From: Polychytrium aggregatum
Lineage: Eukaryota; Chytridiomycota; Chytridiomycetes; Polychytriales
Direction of reading: 5' to 3'
NCBI RefSeq assembly: GCF_025602895.1
Contig: NW_026516210.1
Coordinates: forward strand, 186,001 to 250,000
Length of the DNA stretch: 64,000 nt
Shown here: positions 11,601-21,728 of the stretch, one piece after another
Layout of the letters: each line of letters begins with the position of its first letter
Position numbering within the stretch: the first letter of the stretch is position 1
Notes under the pieces: generated by a model
The model's database searches: none
The model's input: only the letters and a program-made list of their open reading frames with translations
Told to the model about the DNA's origin: nothing
Position numbers and translations under genes: made by a program

Positions 11601-13745
11601 TTCTCACTCGCCCTTTCAGGACTGCCTCGCCACCCATCAGAGAACGCTGTACGGTACCATTAAACCGAGGATGCCCGTTCCCACGACTTCGGTGCTGATC
11701 TCTGAGATATAGTCCAGGTGCTCGGCCTTGACAAAGACAGCAATCAGCAGCGTGACCAGCTGCTTACAGGCAATCTGCCAGGTTTGATCAGGATTGAGTG
11801 TGAGTGTACGTGGTACATCAGTGGACTTGGTACATCAGTGGGCTTGGAGTATAGGACCGATCTTCGATGAAACCGAGTTGGGCGGCCAGCAGATGCGTTA
11901 CCTGCACATAGAGTCCCTTCCCGATTGTCTGTAAGATGGCATTTGACCACATATCGCTCTTGGACGAGTCTGCGACAATGTAAGCCTCGGTGCTCAGATC
12001 GAGCTCTTGCAGCCTGTCAATGATGGCGTGTCGTTGTCAGAACTGGATCCAGTGTGGCACGACTGTCTTGATGCTGCGAGCCGTAGTCGCTCAAGCGAGC
12101 TTATGCAGAATATCTCCATCAAGCCGGTGAAGCAGAATTTGGGTTGCAGAGAGTTACCCAATCACGTAAATATCAGGTTGCTCATCGTCGCTGGTCTGAA
12201 GCCACTCCAAGAGAGAACTCGACGGATCCTTGCCGTTGATGTTCCATGTGCCCATGAAGATCCTGGGTTGATTCAGCGTCCACACGGCCACAGACAATTG
12301 ATATCGAATGAACGAGTGTAGCTTTCAAATGCACGACACATAGATAGCCACCGGCGCCGGGCGTCCTCGCGACCATCAGACAGCGTTCCATGCACACATA
12401 CCTGGCATTGGTATACTCCGAAAACACATTCTCTTTCTCTCTCAAGCGTTGCGAGAGCCAGGCATCCTTCAGGTGCTTGAGGTTGCCCGTAAAGGCGTCG
12501 TCGCTGGTCAGGAACGGGTTGGTTCGTCTCTCTGCAGCGGCGGATATGAGACTATCAGCTGTGCTGTCACATTATCGTCGGAATTGAAGCTCGGCCCGTA
12601 AGCAGTGGACACACATCCAACATACGTGCGTCCGGGACCTTCTCTGTCTCGCCTGCAAGGTGGATTGTCGAAATCTGGTCAGTACTGGCGTTGAGAGGGA
12701 CACGCTCCGAGGGCTTGATGCCGAGCCATCCGAAGCCAGCCCGCACCAGACTCCCGCTTGGAGATTAGGTGAACCCTACCTTGGACATATTTTCCCTCCG
12801 CAATGTTCTTTGCATATACTTCGTGCCAGGCGTGCGACGCTCCTCCGCGGCAGTAGTTGTTTTGCCCTTTGAGAATGCAAGCAACAACGAATGAGGACCC
12901 GGGCCAGGCACGCCAAGATCACGACGGATGGTTTCGCTGGGTGATGCGTGAGGCGAACGTACTGCAGGTTGACACGACGCTCTGGAGCTCTTGTACAAAA
13001 GTCTGGACGGCATCGGTGTTCTCGGAGGCCATAATGTACGGCTTGTCGCTCCCGCTCTGGAAAGTGAGCTCGTATTCTCCTGAAGGGGGTCATCATCGGG
13101 AAAACATTAGCGAAACCAGCCATAGGGACTGTGCAGAGACTCGGTGGGCCAATCCAATGTGATGACGGGCGTCCGCTTGCTCGCTGCGGCCCACGAATGG
13201 CTTGAATTGCGCTTCTCGGTTGCAAGGCGGCGGCCGCATCGTCCAGCAGACGACAGATCGCAAGACCGTGGACAAGCTGGGCTTACCGATTGAGAATTGA
13301 AAGTCGGTGAGGACAGGAAGCGAGGCTTCAAGCTCCCATTGTTGGACCTCCCGCGCTGCAGGAGCCGAATTGTCGTTGTCGGACCATTCGAATGCCTGGT
13401 GCTTGCGTGCCGACAGAACAAAGAGACTGCATATCGGCGCATGAGCCGAACGGCCGCTCCGGTTAGCTCGGCAGTGCTGGTCTCAGCGTCGTCCTGCCGC
13501 AGACCGTTGACAGAGATTTACTCGCAGAGACGAGCACGATGGCAGCAGAACGAGCCGGGCGCTTGTTGCGGCATCCGGTGTCGACAACGCTCCTACCAGG
13601 ACTCATCGCCGCCGCTGTCGTTAGTGATGATGGCCACCAAAACGCTGCCTGATGGCTCTCGGGTCGTAGGTGACGAGAGGATCCGAAGCTGGACTGCCGC
13701 CCGGCAGAACTCCGTGGGCAGGAGTATGGGCGCTATTGCCTCCAT
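8669..13745 (-). CDS. OCRL: OCRL/INPP5B-type inositol polyphosphate 5-phosphatase (PH - 5-phosphatase - ASH - RhoGAP)
   Basis: Sixteen minus-strand exons (13745-13597, 13426-13287, 13079-12963, 12866-12780, 12652-12626, 12531-12402, 12262-12158, 12013-11902, 11774-11658, 11532-11213, 10987-10879, 10738-10469, 10390-10211, 10080-9622, 9546-9174, 8994-8669) join in phase to 1006 residues. A PH-like domain spans about 1-135. The phosphatase starts near 217 with [11 protein letters not shown], then [29 protein letters not shown] (435-446), PSWCDRIL (514-521) and the catalytic SDHKPV (549-554). An ASH/immunoglobulin-like domain (about 562-720) and a RhoGAP-like domain (about 730-930) complete the OCRL order. 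Such enzymes remove the 5-phosphate from PI(4,5)P2 on Golgi, endosome and cilium-base membranes and bind Rab and Rho GTPases. Intron phases agree at all 15 junctions. It is the closest paralogue of the gene at 16787-21002. Confidence 0.93.
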
Positions 13746-14310
13746 CGTTCCTTGGCGAAGCGAAAGCGTTGGTGTGTGCGTGCAGAGACCGTCAGTGGGC
13801 TTTGTCGGACGCAGCCGCCTCGATCTGCTCCACTGGAGCAGCAGCAGCAGCGGCGGTGGCGGCGGCGGAGAATCTCAGGGATCGGGTCGGCGGGGTCGGC
13901 CCGGTCGGTCGGTGCAGGCTATTGTTCGCATACCTCAGATCGCAGTTTTCGATGATGGACGACGAAGACGGATCGAGGGCGAATCGAAGCACTGCTGTCC
14001 TTTGTTGCTGCGCGCATTGTCGGTGCCGAGCCGGCCTGTGCGACACCCGCCCGGGGCGTGGTGAGGAGTGGACGCTGACTGCATTCCTGCGATCTCAGGA
14101 CAATCTGCATCTATTCTGCGCCGACACGGACAGCATGGATAATCTCAGATATAGCAGCGACTGCCCCCACCCTCGCTCTTTGCACACAAGTCATCGGGTA
14201 ACGGCCCAACAGCATCATTCGAGCTCATCGGAAGACGAGGGATGTGGGCGAGACTGGGATGCATACGAAAGTTTTGGGTGCCGTCGCACTCAGGGCGGCA
14301 CTCGTATGCT
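13746..14310. other. Upstream region of the OCRL-type gene
   Basis: About 565 bases between the OCRL-type start and the stop of the voltage-sensor gene. There are short open frames on both strands but none with family features or matching splice phase. CAG/GCG-rich stretches occur around 13840-13870. Confidence 0.35.
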
Positions 14311-16090
14311 CTACTTGATCGAGCGGATGCTACGGGTCTGTCTGGTGTTGTCCATGGTCTCCTTGAGGGCTTCGAGGCGGAGGGTCAGCTCGACCTTCTC
14401 CTTCTCGAGCTCCTTGATGTACTGCTGGAAGTTCTCCTCGACGGTGTCGCCGAGACGGGCAAAGATACGGATGACTCGCCAGATACGCAAGATAATGATG
14501 AGCGCGACAATGTCGTCGGCAATGCCAGAGCCGCGCAGCACCAGCTGAAGGAAGAAGGAAGTCACGATGATAAAGGCTGGAGAGCAGGGACGGGAATGGC
14601 ATCAGTATCAGATACAGCCTGTGGCGGATGTAGCTCGGTTCGGCTGGTCACGCAGCCACACCGAACTGATTGCAACGAGCTGATTGCAATGGCGACGTTG
14701 CTCTGGATCACACATGAGCATCCTCCAAGGATAGCAGGCGCTAACAGGACTGCAACGCAACGACAGAGCAGTGGTGGCGTCGTCCAGAGTATGCAGGACT
14801 GCTTACCGTCAAAGGCCTCAAGCCAGTCGTCATAGTAACGGCTGACACCGTAGGCGACATACTTCAGGTACACTTCGACGACGAAGAGGCCCAGGATACC
14901 GATGGAAGCCCACTCGAGCCAGACAAACAGGGGATGGAACACATGCTTTGGATCCGTATCGGCTTCGGTGAGGAGCGAAATGAACAGCTCGAGGATGACT
15001 ACGAGGATGTCAAAGACAATGAGGGATATGATGATCTGCTGGCTCTGCTTGCTTTCGAAAAAGTCAATCAGCCTGGAGCGCTGGACCGACCAGAAGCCGA
15101 GCGAAACGTCCTGCTCCTCGACGTGGATGACCACAGAGGCTTGCTTGGCAGAGATGTGCGCCTCGATGATGGCCTCAAAGTCCATGTCAGGGTTGTTGGT
15201 GGCGATCTCGAGCTGCTTCTCGACATCGCTGATCTGGGCCTTGAGCTCCTTGTTCTCCTCCTCAAGCGTCTCGATGGTGGAGTCGAATTGGGACTGCACG
15301 GCATCGATGACGGCCTGGGTAAAGTCGACGATTCTCCACACACGGAGCGCAATCAGAAGGACGGCAGCGTCGCCGAGGATGCCACGCAGGACGACAGCGA
15401 GGGTGAACGAGACCACGGTGACGAAGCCTGGTGCAGGATGGGACGGAAAAGGTGTGAGGACATGTCGTTGGGCAAGGTCGGCGGCAACGGCAACAACCCA
15501 ACCCATGCATGGGCGACTCGGCGGGCTGATTGCCACTGGACCAGCAGCATCGTTTCGCTCCGGCTCGTCGCCAAGTCGGCAGCGATTGCAATGGCAGGAG
15601 TTGGGCAGGGAGGTGCCCAGGGCCAAAGCGAGCCCCTGCTACGATGGCAGCCACCGAGCCCATGCAACAGGTACTTACCATCAAAGAATATCAAAAAGTC
15701 GGTGAAATAGTACTGCGGACCACAGGCCACCACACGGGCGCAGAATTCACCGAGAAGGAGCCACATGGCTGCATCTGAGATAAACTCCATGACAATGAAC
15801 GCAGGGTGGTCGATAGCGTCCTGCTCTTCCTCCTGGTACAGCATCGAGAGCATGAGCTCGATCGTGACCGAGACCATGCTGACGACGACCAGAATCATGA
15901 CCGCCAGTCGAACCCGCGGGCTGTCGAGGAACTCGGCAAGCTGGGTCCGCCACGAGCTTTTTGTGCTTGCGGGTGCTGGAGGCTTGTCAGCGCTGTTCTC
16001 GGGCAGCAGAGGGGTGTCTTCGTTGACGACATCGGCGCCGGCCGCCAAGACAGTCTCGTTGGGATCTGGGCGGGTGTCAGCTTGGGCCAT
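14311..16090 (-). CDS. Tandem voltage-sensor-domain protein: two Hv1 (HVCN1)-type proton-channel domains in one chain
   Basis: Three minus-strand exons (16090-15679, 15427-14807, 14576-14311) give 432 residues. After a Pro/Asp-rich cytoplasmic N-terminus (1-58), repeat 1 has S1 about 60-84, S2 about 102-124, S3 about 139-152 and S4 about 160-174 (ALRVWRIVDF), then a coiled coil at about 180-212. Repeat 2 has S1 about 268-290 (LIVFDILVVILEL), S2 about 309-330, S3 about 345-359 and S4 about 368-384 (ILRIWRVIRIF), then a second coiled coil at about 388-420. The RxWRxxR S4 and the coiled coil after S4 are Hv1 features; known Hv1 has one such unit and dimerises through its coiled coil. Repeat 2 keeps the selectivity Asp (D277) and three S4 arginines (R375, R378, R381). 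Repeat 1 has Ser71 and Asp172 instead. There is no pore domain or phosphatase. Proton conduction by repeat 2 is inferred. Confidence 0.85.
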
Positions 16091-16786
16091 TGTGGGCGGA
16101 AACGGGCGGGGGCAGACTCTGGAGAGCGAGAAGCGGACAGCTGGCTCGGCCTCGGCGCTGGCGAGGGACAGCAAGCGGAAAGCGCAGGTGGGAGAGGTGA
16201 CTTTTGGCCTGTGGTGGATGTCGCCGCGCTGAAATGCGTCGGGCAGGCGCGCTTGGCGGGGGAGACCCGGCTGTGGCGACATCGAGGGTGGGCTGCCCTG
16301 CCAAGGGCGCTGGCAGACAGACTTGCCTGGCTGACTCGCCGTCGCCGGCTGGGGGGTTACGGCAGCAGATGGCGGCAGATGGCAGCAGATGCCAGCTGCA
16401 CTCGGTGCGGATGCGAGTGCCGGGAGACATCGGCAAGCAGAGCTCAAAGCACATGAGGCATGTTACAGGCGATCCAGTAAAAAACGGTGCACCCTTGATT
16501 TTGACCATTGCTCAAATAGTTTGTTACCCAATACCATCGCGCTGAGCATGACCATTCAGTGCTTTGAATCAAGGACGCCTCTGTGGGTATTGCCGCCAGC
16601 CCAAAATGCGCTGCAATAAATTCGCCATGTGTTCGATAGAGACATGCTGGACAAACAGCTGTACTCCGGCCTGACCCGGCGCTGATGCCAGAGAGGGGCT
16701 GTCCCGTTTCTTTCTGGACAAACTGTATTCAGGACCCGCCTCAAAATCGCCGGGATTGGGCCGCGCCCGCTGGAACAGGGGAGACA
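16091..16786. other. Upstream region of the tandem voltage-sensor gene
   Basis: About 700 bases between the voltage-sensor start codon and the stop of the second 5-phosphatase. A GGCAGCAGATGGCAGCAGAT-like direct duplication lies near 16360-16395. No exon is supported. Confidence 0.35.
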
Positions 16787-19700
16787 TCACCGTATCGAGT
16801 TCCGAATGTCCTGCGAGAACTGCTGCACCTTCTTGGCCATCATCTGGGATTTGAAACAAGGAGTGTTCGCAGCCATGTTAGCTCCGCAGATACACGACCT
16901 GGTGTGGCATGGGCATGGGCATGGGCATGGGCACTGCGCCGTGTTCCCGACTCACCTTGAGCGTCTTCTTGCGACCGATGGTGCCGTCTCCATCGTTCAG
17001 ATGCTGCGTCCGCAGGTCGTCTTCTATGCGCCGCAGCAACTGCTCGTTGAGGCTGCGCACTTTGATGTCAAACAGCGCCATGACGGGCTTGTGGTCGCTC
17101 AGGGACAGGTCCATGCACGATTTGTACCAGATCGACCTGAGCCAGGGGTCACCACTCTCGTCGTATTCCGCCGAGTGGAGCGGATTGCGGAACCACAGGA
17201 TGCGGTCACACCACGCCGGCGACCTCTTCTTCTCGCTGGCAACGGTTGGAAGGGCATTGCTATGTCAGGTAGCAGTCGCACACAAACAGGAGCCAATGTC
17301 CCAAAGCGTTCGTTCGGCGCACACATTTACCTGGTATCGTATCGCGATGTGCCAATGTCAAACTTGTATGTCGGCTGGAACACGATCGGGGCCTCGTCAA
17401 AGTCGTGGAAGACTCGGCGACTCGTTCTCTCGTGCGTCAGCTGGAGATCAGACGAACATGTATCGTTAGCCGCGTCCTGAGAGGCGCTCATGGCCCAGAA
17501 GCCAGCCAAAATGTGACGCTGCAGATGTTACTGCCGCCGCTTTGTCGCATAGTCGCATAGTCGCATAGTCGCATAGTCGGAGTGGCATCTACGCAGACGC
17601 TCCTTGACATCCTGCCACACGTTGCCGGTCTGTCAATACCTGGTCTCTGCAGAGAATCATCTGAAAGTCGTTGCTCTCGATCATTTGCTTGATCTCTTGG
17701 TCGTCGAGCTCGATGCGATAGTTCAGATCGCCCATCCAAAATAAGTGGCTGATGTGAAAGTGCAGGTTGTAAATCAAAGCACTCAGTAAGCATGGATCGC
17801 CCACGAACAGTAAGCCAGCCCACATGCGAAGCGATGTAGACTTGTGCTAGGCTGTGTCAACAGCCGCGATGAGATGGCTTACTCGCAGTCAAAAATAGTA
17901 AAGATGGACTCTTGCACTTTCATGTTAAGCGAAGGTGCAGGCTTGGGGTTTGTTTTCATTGTATCGTTGTGCGAGTCCGACAGGCGCTGCCGCGACCGCC
18001 GTCGCTCCATACTCTTGGTCGGGCTGATGACTGGGCTGTCCTGGGACACCGCGGCATCCTCACCAGCACTATCCTGCGGTATTGGGGGGTAGGTGTATCT
18101 TGGATCGAGCGGAACCAGGCCCTCTTGGCTCCTGCTGATCCGAAGCGAGCTTGGAGGCACATTCGGGTTGATTTTGTCATCTTCAAAGTACTCGTCCTCG
18201 TCCTCGACTTCATCCTCGTCCTCTTCGTCCTCTTCATCAAGGTCGTCAAAGTCAAAGTCAAAGTTGTAGACCAAATCATCGTCGTCATCGTCGCTTTTGC
18301 CAAGGCTCGTGACGAGTTCATGCTCGCCCAGAATCGGGCTGCCCTGGATGCTCCCGGCGTCGTCGCTGTCATGCTCCTCTTCTTCTTGCAGATTAGACAG
18401 GCTTGTGTTTCGTTCTCGTGGGGGTGAGCGGATCACTGGGTTCTCGATCCATCCAAATCTGGCACTGGCTTGGAGAGACGAGCTCCGAGCGGGCGCGATG
18501 GGCTCCTGGCGCACCGACGACACCGACGACACGCGGATGGGAGGCATTTCGGAGCCATATACTCCAGGATCGTTGGCAAAATGGTCCAGATCCTTTGGTC
18601 CTCCGGCACCCAGCTTGACGTCGTGCAGGTTGCAGACCCAGGGTCCGAATCCCCCGGCACTGTAGTCACTCCGGCTCGGCGGAACCGGGTTGAGAAAAGT
18701 CAGCCGCTTGCATATTTTCTTGTAGTCGATCTTGCGTGCGTGCATCTGCGAGAGGTCCGAGGCAAGATGGCAACTGACGAAGCAAAAGTACGAGTCCTGG
18801 AACCGAAATCGGAGGGCGACGGCGCCCTTGTTGCCGAGCACGCTGAGGACACCCGTGCCAATGCCGTCGGAGCCCACTTCGCTGATAAGAGGGCGCAAGT
18901 CCACCCGGATGTAGCAGACGATGAAGAGACCAACGAGCTGCTTGGAATCGACCTGCATCAATGGGAACGGAGTGAATTAGTTCCCAACTGCCCAGTACCC
19001 GATCGCCAAGCACACAATTGCCAAGTACCCGATCGCCAAGAACACAATTGCCAAGCACACGACTGGGTCACTGGCGTTCCGCTGATACAGCCGATAACAC
19101 CGGCTAAATGCTACGACGTCGTGAACAGAGGCAGGCAAGACCCACCCGTGAGTAGCCGGTCCCAAGCACCCGTTCGATGGCATCAAGCCACTCGTTTGTG
19201 CGCTTTGAATCGACCCGGTAGAAGGCTTCCTTGGCAAGATCCATTTCTTGGAATCTGTAGGCAAAAGTTGGTCCGCCGTCAGTCGCACCGGCGGACAGTC
19301 GCACCGTCGATCGCTGCGCATGTGCCGGTTCACATGCAACCGCAGTTGCTCTGTGTGGGGAACAGGCTTGTATGCAACCGCTGTGGCTGGCACTGTGCTC
19401 GATTCCTCGTCAAAGCGCCCCAGGACCTACCCGAGTACATATATATCAGGTTGATCCGCTGCAGCGGTCCTGAGCCACGCCTCCAGCGGCTCCGAGGCGG
19501 CCCTGCCGTTAACATTCCACGTGCCGACAAAGAGTCTGGATGCGATTCGAGTGGTGTGACGGATACGTCAATGTGAGGTACTGGGTGAGTTAGTCCAGAA
19601 TGTGCTGCTGGCCGTCGCCTTGCGTTGTTATCAGCCACGTTCCTGTGGACCCGACATAGAACTCACTTTCGCCGATAAAACGTCGAGAACTCGCGCTCTC

Positions 19701-21002
19701 GCTGCCGAAGTTCTTTCGCAATAGCTGTGATGGTGCGATATCGGTTAGAATGTCTCCGGGGCACACACAGTGCACCGGCCAATGAGAGGCGGGAGACTGG
19801 TAATCACCGACAGCGACCAACGACAACTGATGACGACTGGCGATGGCTCACCCGAGTTGGACAGCTGCCTCTTGCTATGCGGCAGAAACCGGATATAAGA
19901 CCCGGCCCAGAGGTGAGTGTCGCCGAGGTCCGACTGGCTCTCTAAGGCCAAGGACGCAATACCGTGGAGCAGCAGGAGTCAGCTGAATGATGCGAGACAG
20001 ACGCCAAGCCAAGCAGGCCGTCGCTCATGAATGGGTGCATGGCCATTGCAGCGGCGGTATGCTCGTCTATATCCCTGAGAGTCGCTCCCGGCACGCCCGT
20101 ACTTGCGGTGTTTTGGAAGATCCTGAGCTCTGTCATGAAGCTGGTGGACTCATTGCTGCTGGTGAACTCAAACTTGATTTTCTGGCCCTGGCTGACAAAC
20201 GTAACTTGCTCTATCATTGGAGGAAAAGTCAGCACCATAGTCCAGAGCATGCAAGAAGCAAGGGCGTCCGGCCGATCACACAGGCCTTGGAGGAATACCC
20301 ACCAACCGACCGGTTCAGCGGATGCACAGAATCTGTGATGGAAATACGCGGATCGAAGGGATGAGTAATGACGACAGATGATATGCAGGCTTCACTGGCC
20401 TGGAGGCGTGCGTCCAACAAACCATGCGGCAGACGCACTTTTGACCCTGAGGGACGAGGTTATGGGGATAACGGCCTTGAGTCGAAACTGGCGCTCGGCG
20501 CTCTTGGGGTTTCTAAAGTAGAAGATGCTGACCAGAGCAAATCGGTTAGCGGCCAGTGGGTCAGGTCAGCGGCCAGCGAGCGATCTGGACAGAGTCCAAA
20601 ATGATGTCGATATGCGGATAGTTCGGTTTCGACGGAGCCACCGATAGACTCGAAGGCGATGGCGGACAAGCAGGTCGTCGACGACTTTGGAGCGAGCGAC
20701 CGGCCACAGCCTCTGGGCACAGGAAGGACGACTGAGCACAGGAAGGACGACTGGGGACGACTGGGAACTCACCAAGCCTCGGCCTGGGCCATGTTTCCGA
20801 CAATGGCCAGGGCGCCCCGCTTCGGAAGACCGGACCGGCGCACCTTATTGGCAAAGATACATGCATGGCATTTCTCTGACTCTCTCAGGAACGACGTGAC
20901 ATGTGTTTCGAGAGCCGGCGGGGTGGTCGGTTTAGGCGCTGGCGGCGACTGTGCAGTGAATGTCGGTGACCGGGCGTTCGAGACGGTTTTGCGTCGCAGC
21001 AT
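16787..21002 (-). CDS. Second inositol polyphosphate 5-phosphatase (PH-like - 5-phosphatase, without ASH/RhoGAP)
   Basis: Thirteen minus-strand exons (21002-20773, 20527-20439, 20332-20303, 20210-20103, 19941-19852, 19724-19667, 19535-19431, 19254-19146, 18952-17883, 17748-17640, 17440-17331, 17235-16956, 16843-16787) give 814 residues in one frame. An N-terminal PH-like region runs to about 150. The catalytic domain begins near 202 with LFVGTWNVNG, then GFQEMDLA, GNKGAVALRFRF, HLFWMGDLNYR (631-641), SPAWCDRILW (708-717) and LSLSDHKPV (746-754). A roughly 255-residue low-complexity insert (about 363-618) splits the catalytic fold. It is Ser/Pro-rich with an Asp/Glu run encoded near 18180-18290. 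The protein ends about 60 residues after the catalytic motif, so it lacks the ASH and RhoGAP domains of its neighbour. Several intron positions match the paralogue. Substrate is presumably PI(4,5)P2 or PI(3,4,5)P3. The small exon at 20332-20303 is the least certain. Confidence 0.88.
16908..16933 (+). repeat. 6-bp tandem repeat (GCATGG)n in an intron
   Basis: About four copies of GCATGG lie in the last intron of the second 5-phosphatase gene, next to the donor site of exon 12. Confidence 0.8.
17544..17577 (+). repeat. 8-bp tandem repeat (TCGCATAG x4) in an intron
   Basis: Four perfect copies of TCGCATAG inside the intron between exons 10 and 11 of the second 5-phosphatase gene. Confidence 0.9.
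18986..19066 (+). repeat. About 30-bp imperfect tandem repeat in an intron
   Basis: Roughly two and a half copies of a 30-bp unit containing AGTACCCGATCGCCAAG and ACACAATTGCCAAG. They lie in the intron between exons 8 and 9 of the second 5-phosphatase gene. The ACCCGAT core resembles the 7-bp unit of the 61.5-kb array. Confidence 0.8.
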
Positions 21003-21728
21003 CACAGCGAGAACGGCGGGCTAGTGCGGACGACGGCGGGGGTGACGGGCTGGGCCGAGTCTTGGGCGGTCGACGACCGAGCGGGAGGGCTGGATGTGGT
21101 CCTGGGCAGAACGGACTCTGAGGCCTTGGTGCTGGCCTGCGGCTATGCGGGATGTCTGGCGTGCGTCCGGGGGAGGGTCGTTCGATGTGCAAGCGACGAA
21201 CATGAAACCGGCAGAACGATGGAACGGGCAAGCGGGGCGGTTTTGGGGGGCGAGCTGGGTCGGGGCTTGTTCGCTGCGCCAACGGGCACACCAACAAAAC
21301 GGGCGTCGTGGGACGCACAAACGCACCCAGCCCCGAAAATACAACGCCGGATGAACGATCGGCCGCCTGGTTGCATGAGGGCGATCGACGCTTGCGCGGC
21401 TGTGAGGGACTCGGCCGATGGTTGATGTGACGCTCGGCCCGTTCGGTTCATCGCTTGGTCTGTGCCTCGGCTCTGTCGCTGCTGTCCATGCAGCCGCCAT
21501 GCGGTTCCCACGACCGAGGAGCCACACAACATCACATACAGGCCACACCAAACCAAAGCGCGCACGCTCGCCGCTCGGCAGTCATGGTGAGTGTACGGGT
21601 GTGTATTCAGAACCCAATGAATATTACAGTCGCCTCTGTCATCAGTCAGCCTGGGTTGGGTGGAGAAGCTGGGAGACTTTGTCGGCATTTCAGCGGACGC
21701 CGACGTCGCAATCGATGCAAGACGCTGT
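21003..21728. other. Upstream region of the second 5-phosphatase gene
   Basis: About 725 bases with only shadow-like frames. No exon fits a neighbouring gene in phase. It presumably contains the promoter of the 5-phosphatase gene and the 3' UTR of the nucleotidase gene. Confidence 0.35.

Noticed and set aside
14311-16090. Two-domain voltage sensor as a two-pore or CatSper-type cation channel fragment
   Set aside because: Neither repeat is followed by S5, pore loop or S6; each S4 runs into a coiled coil as in Hv1.
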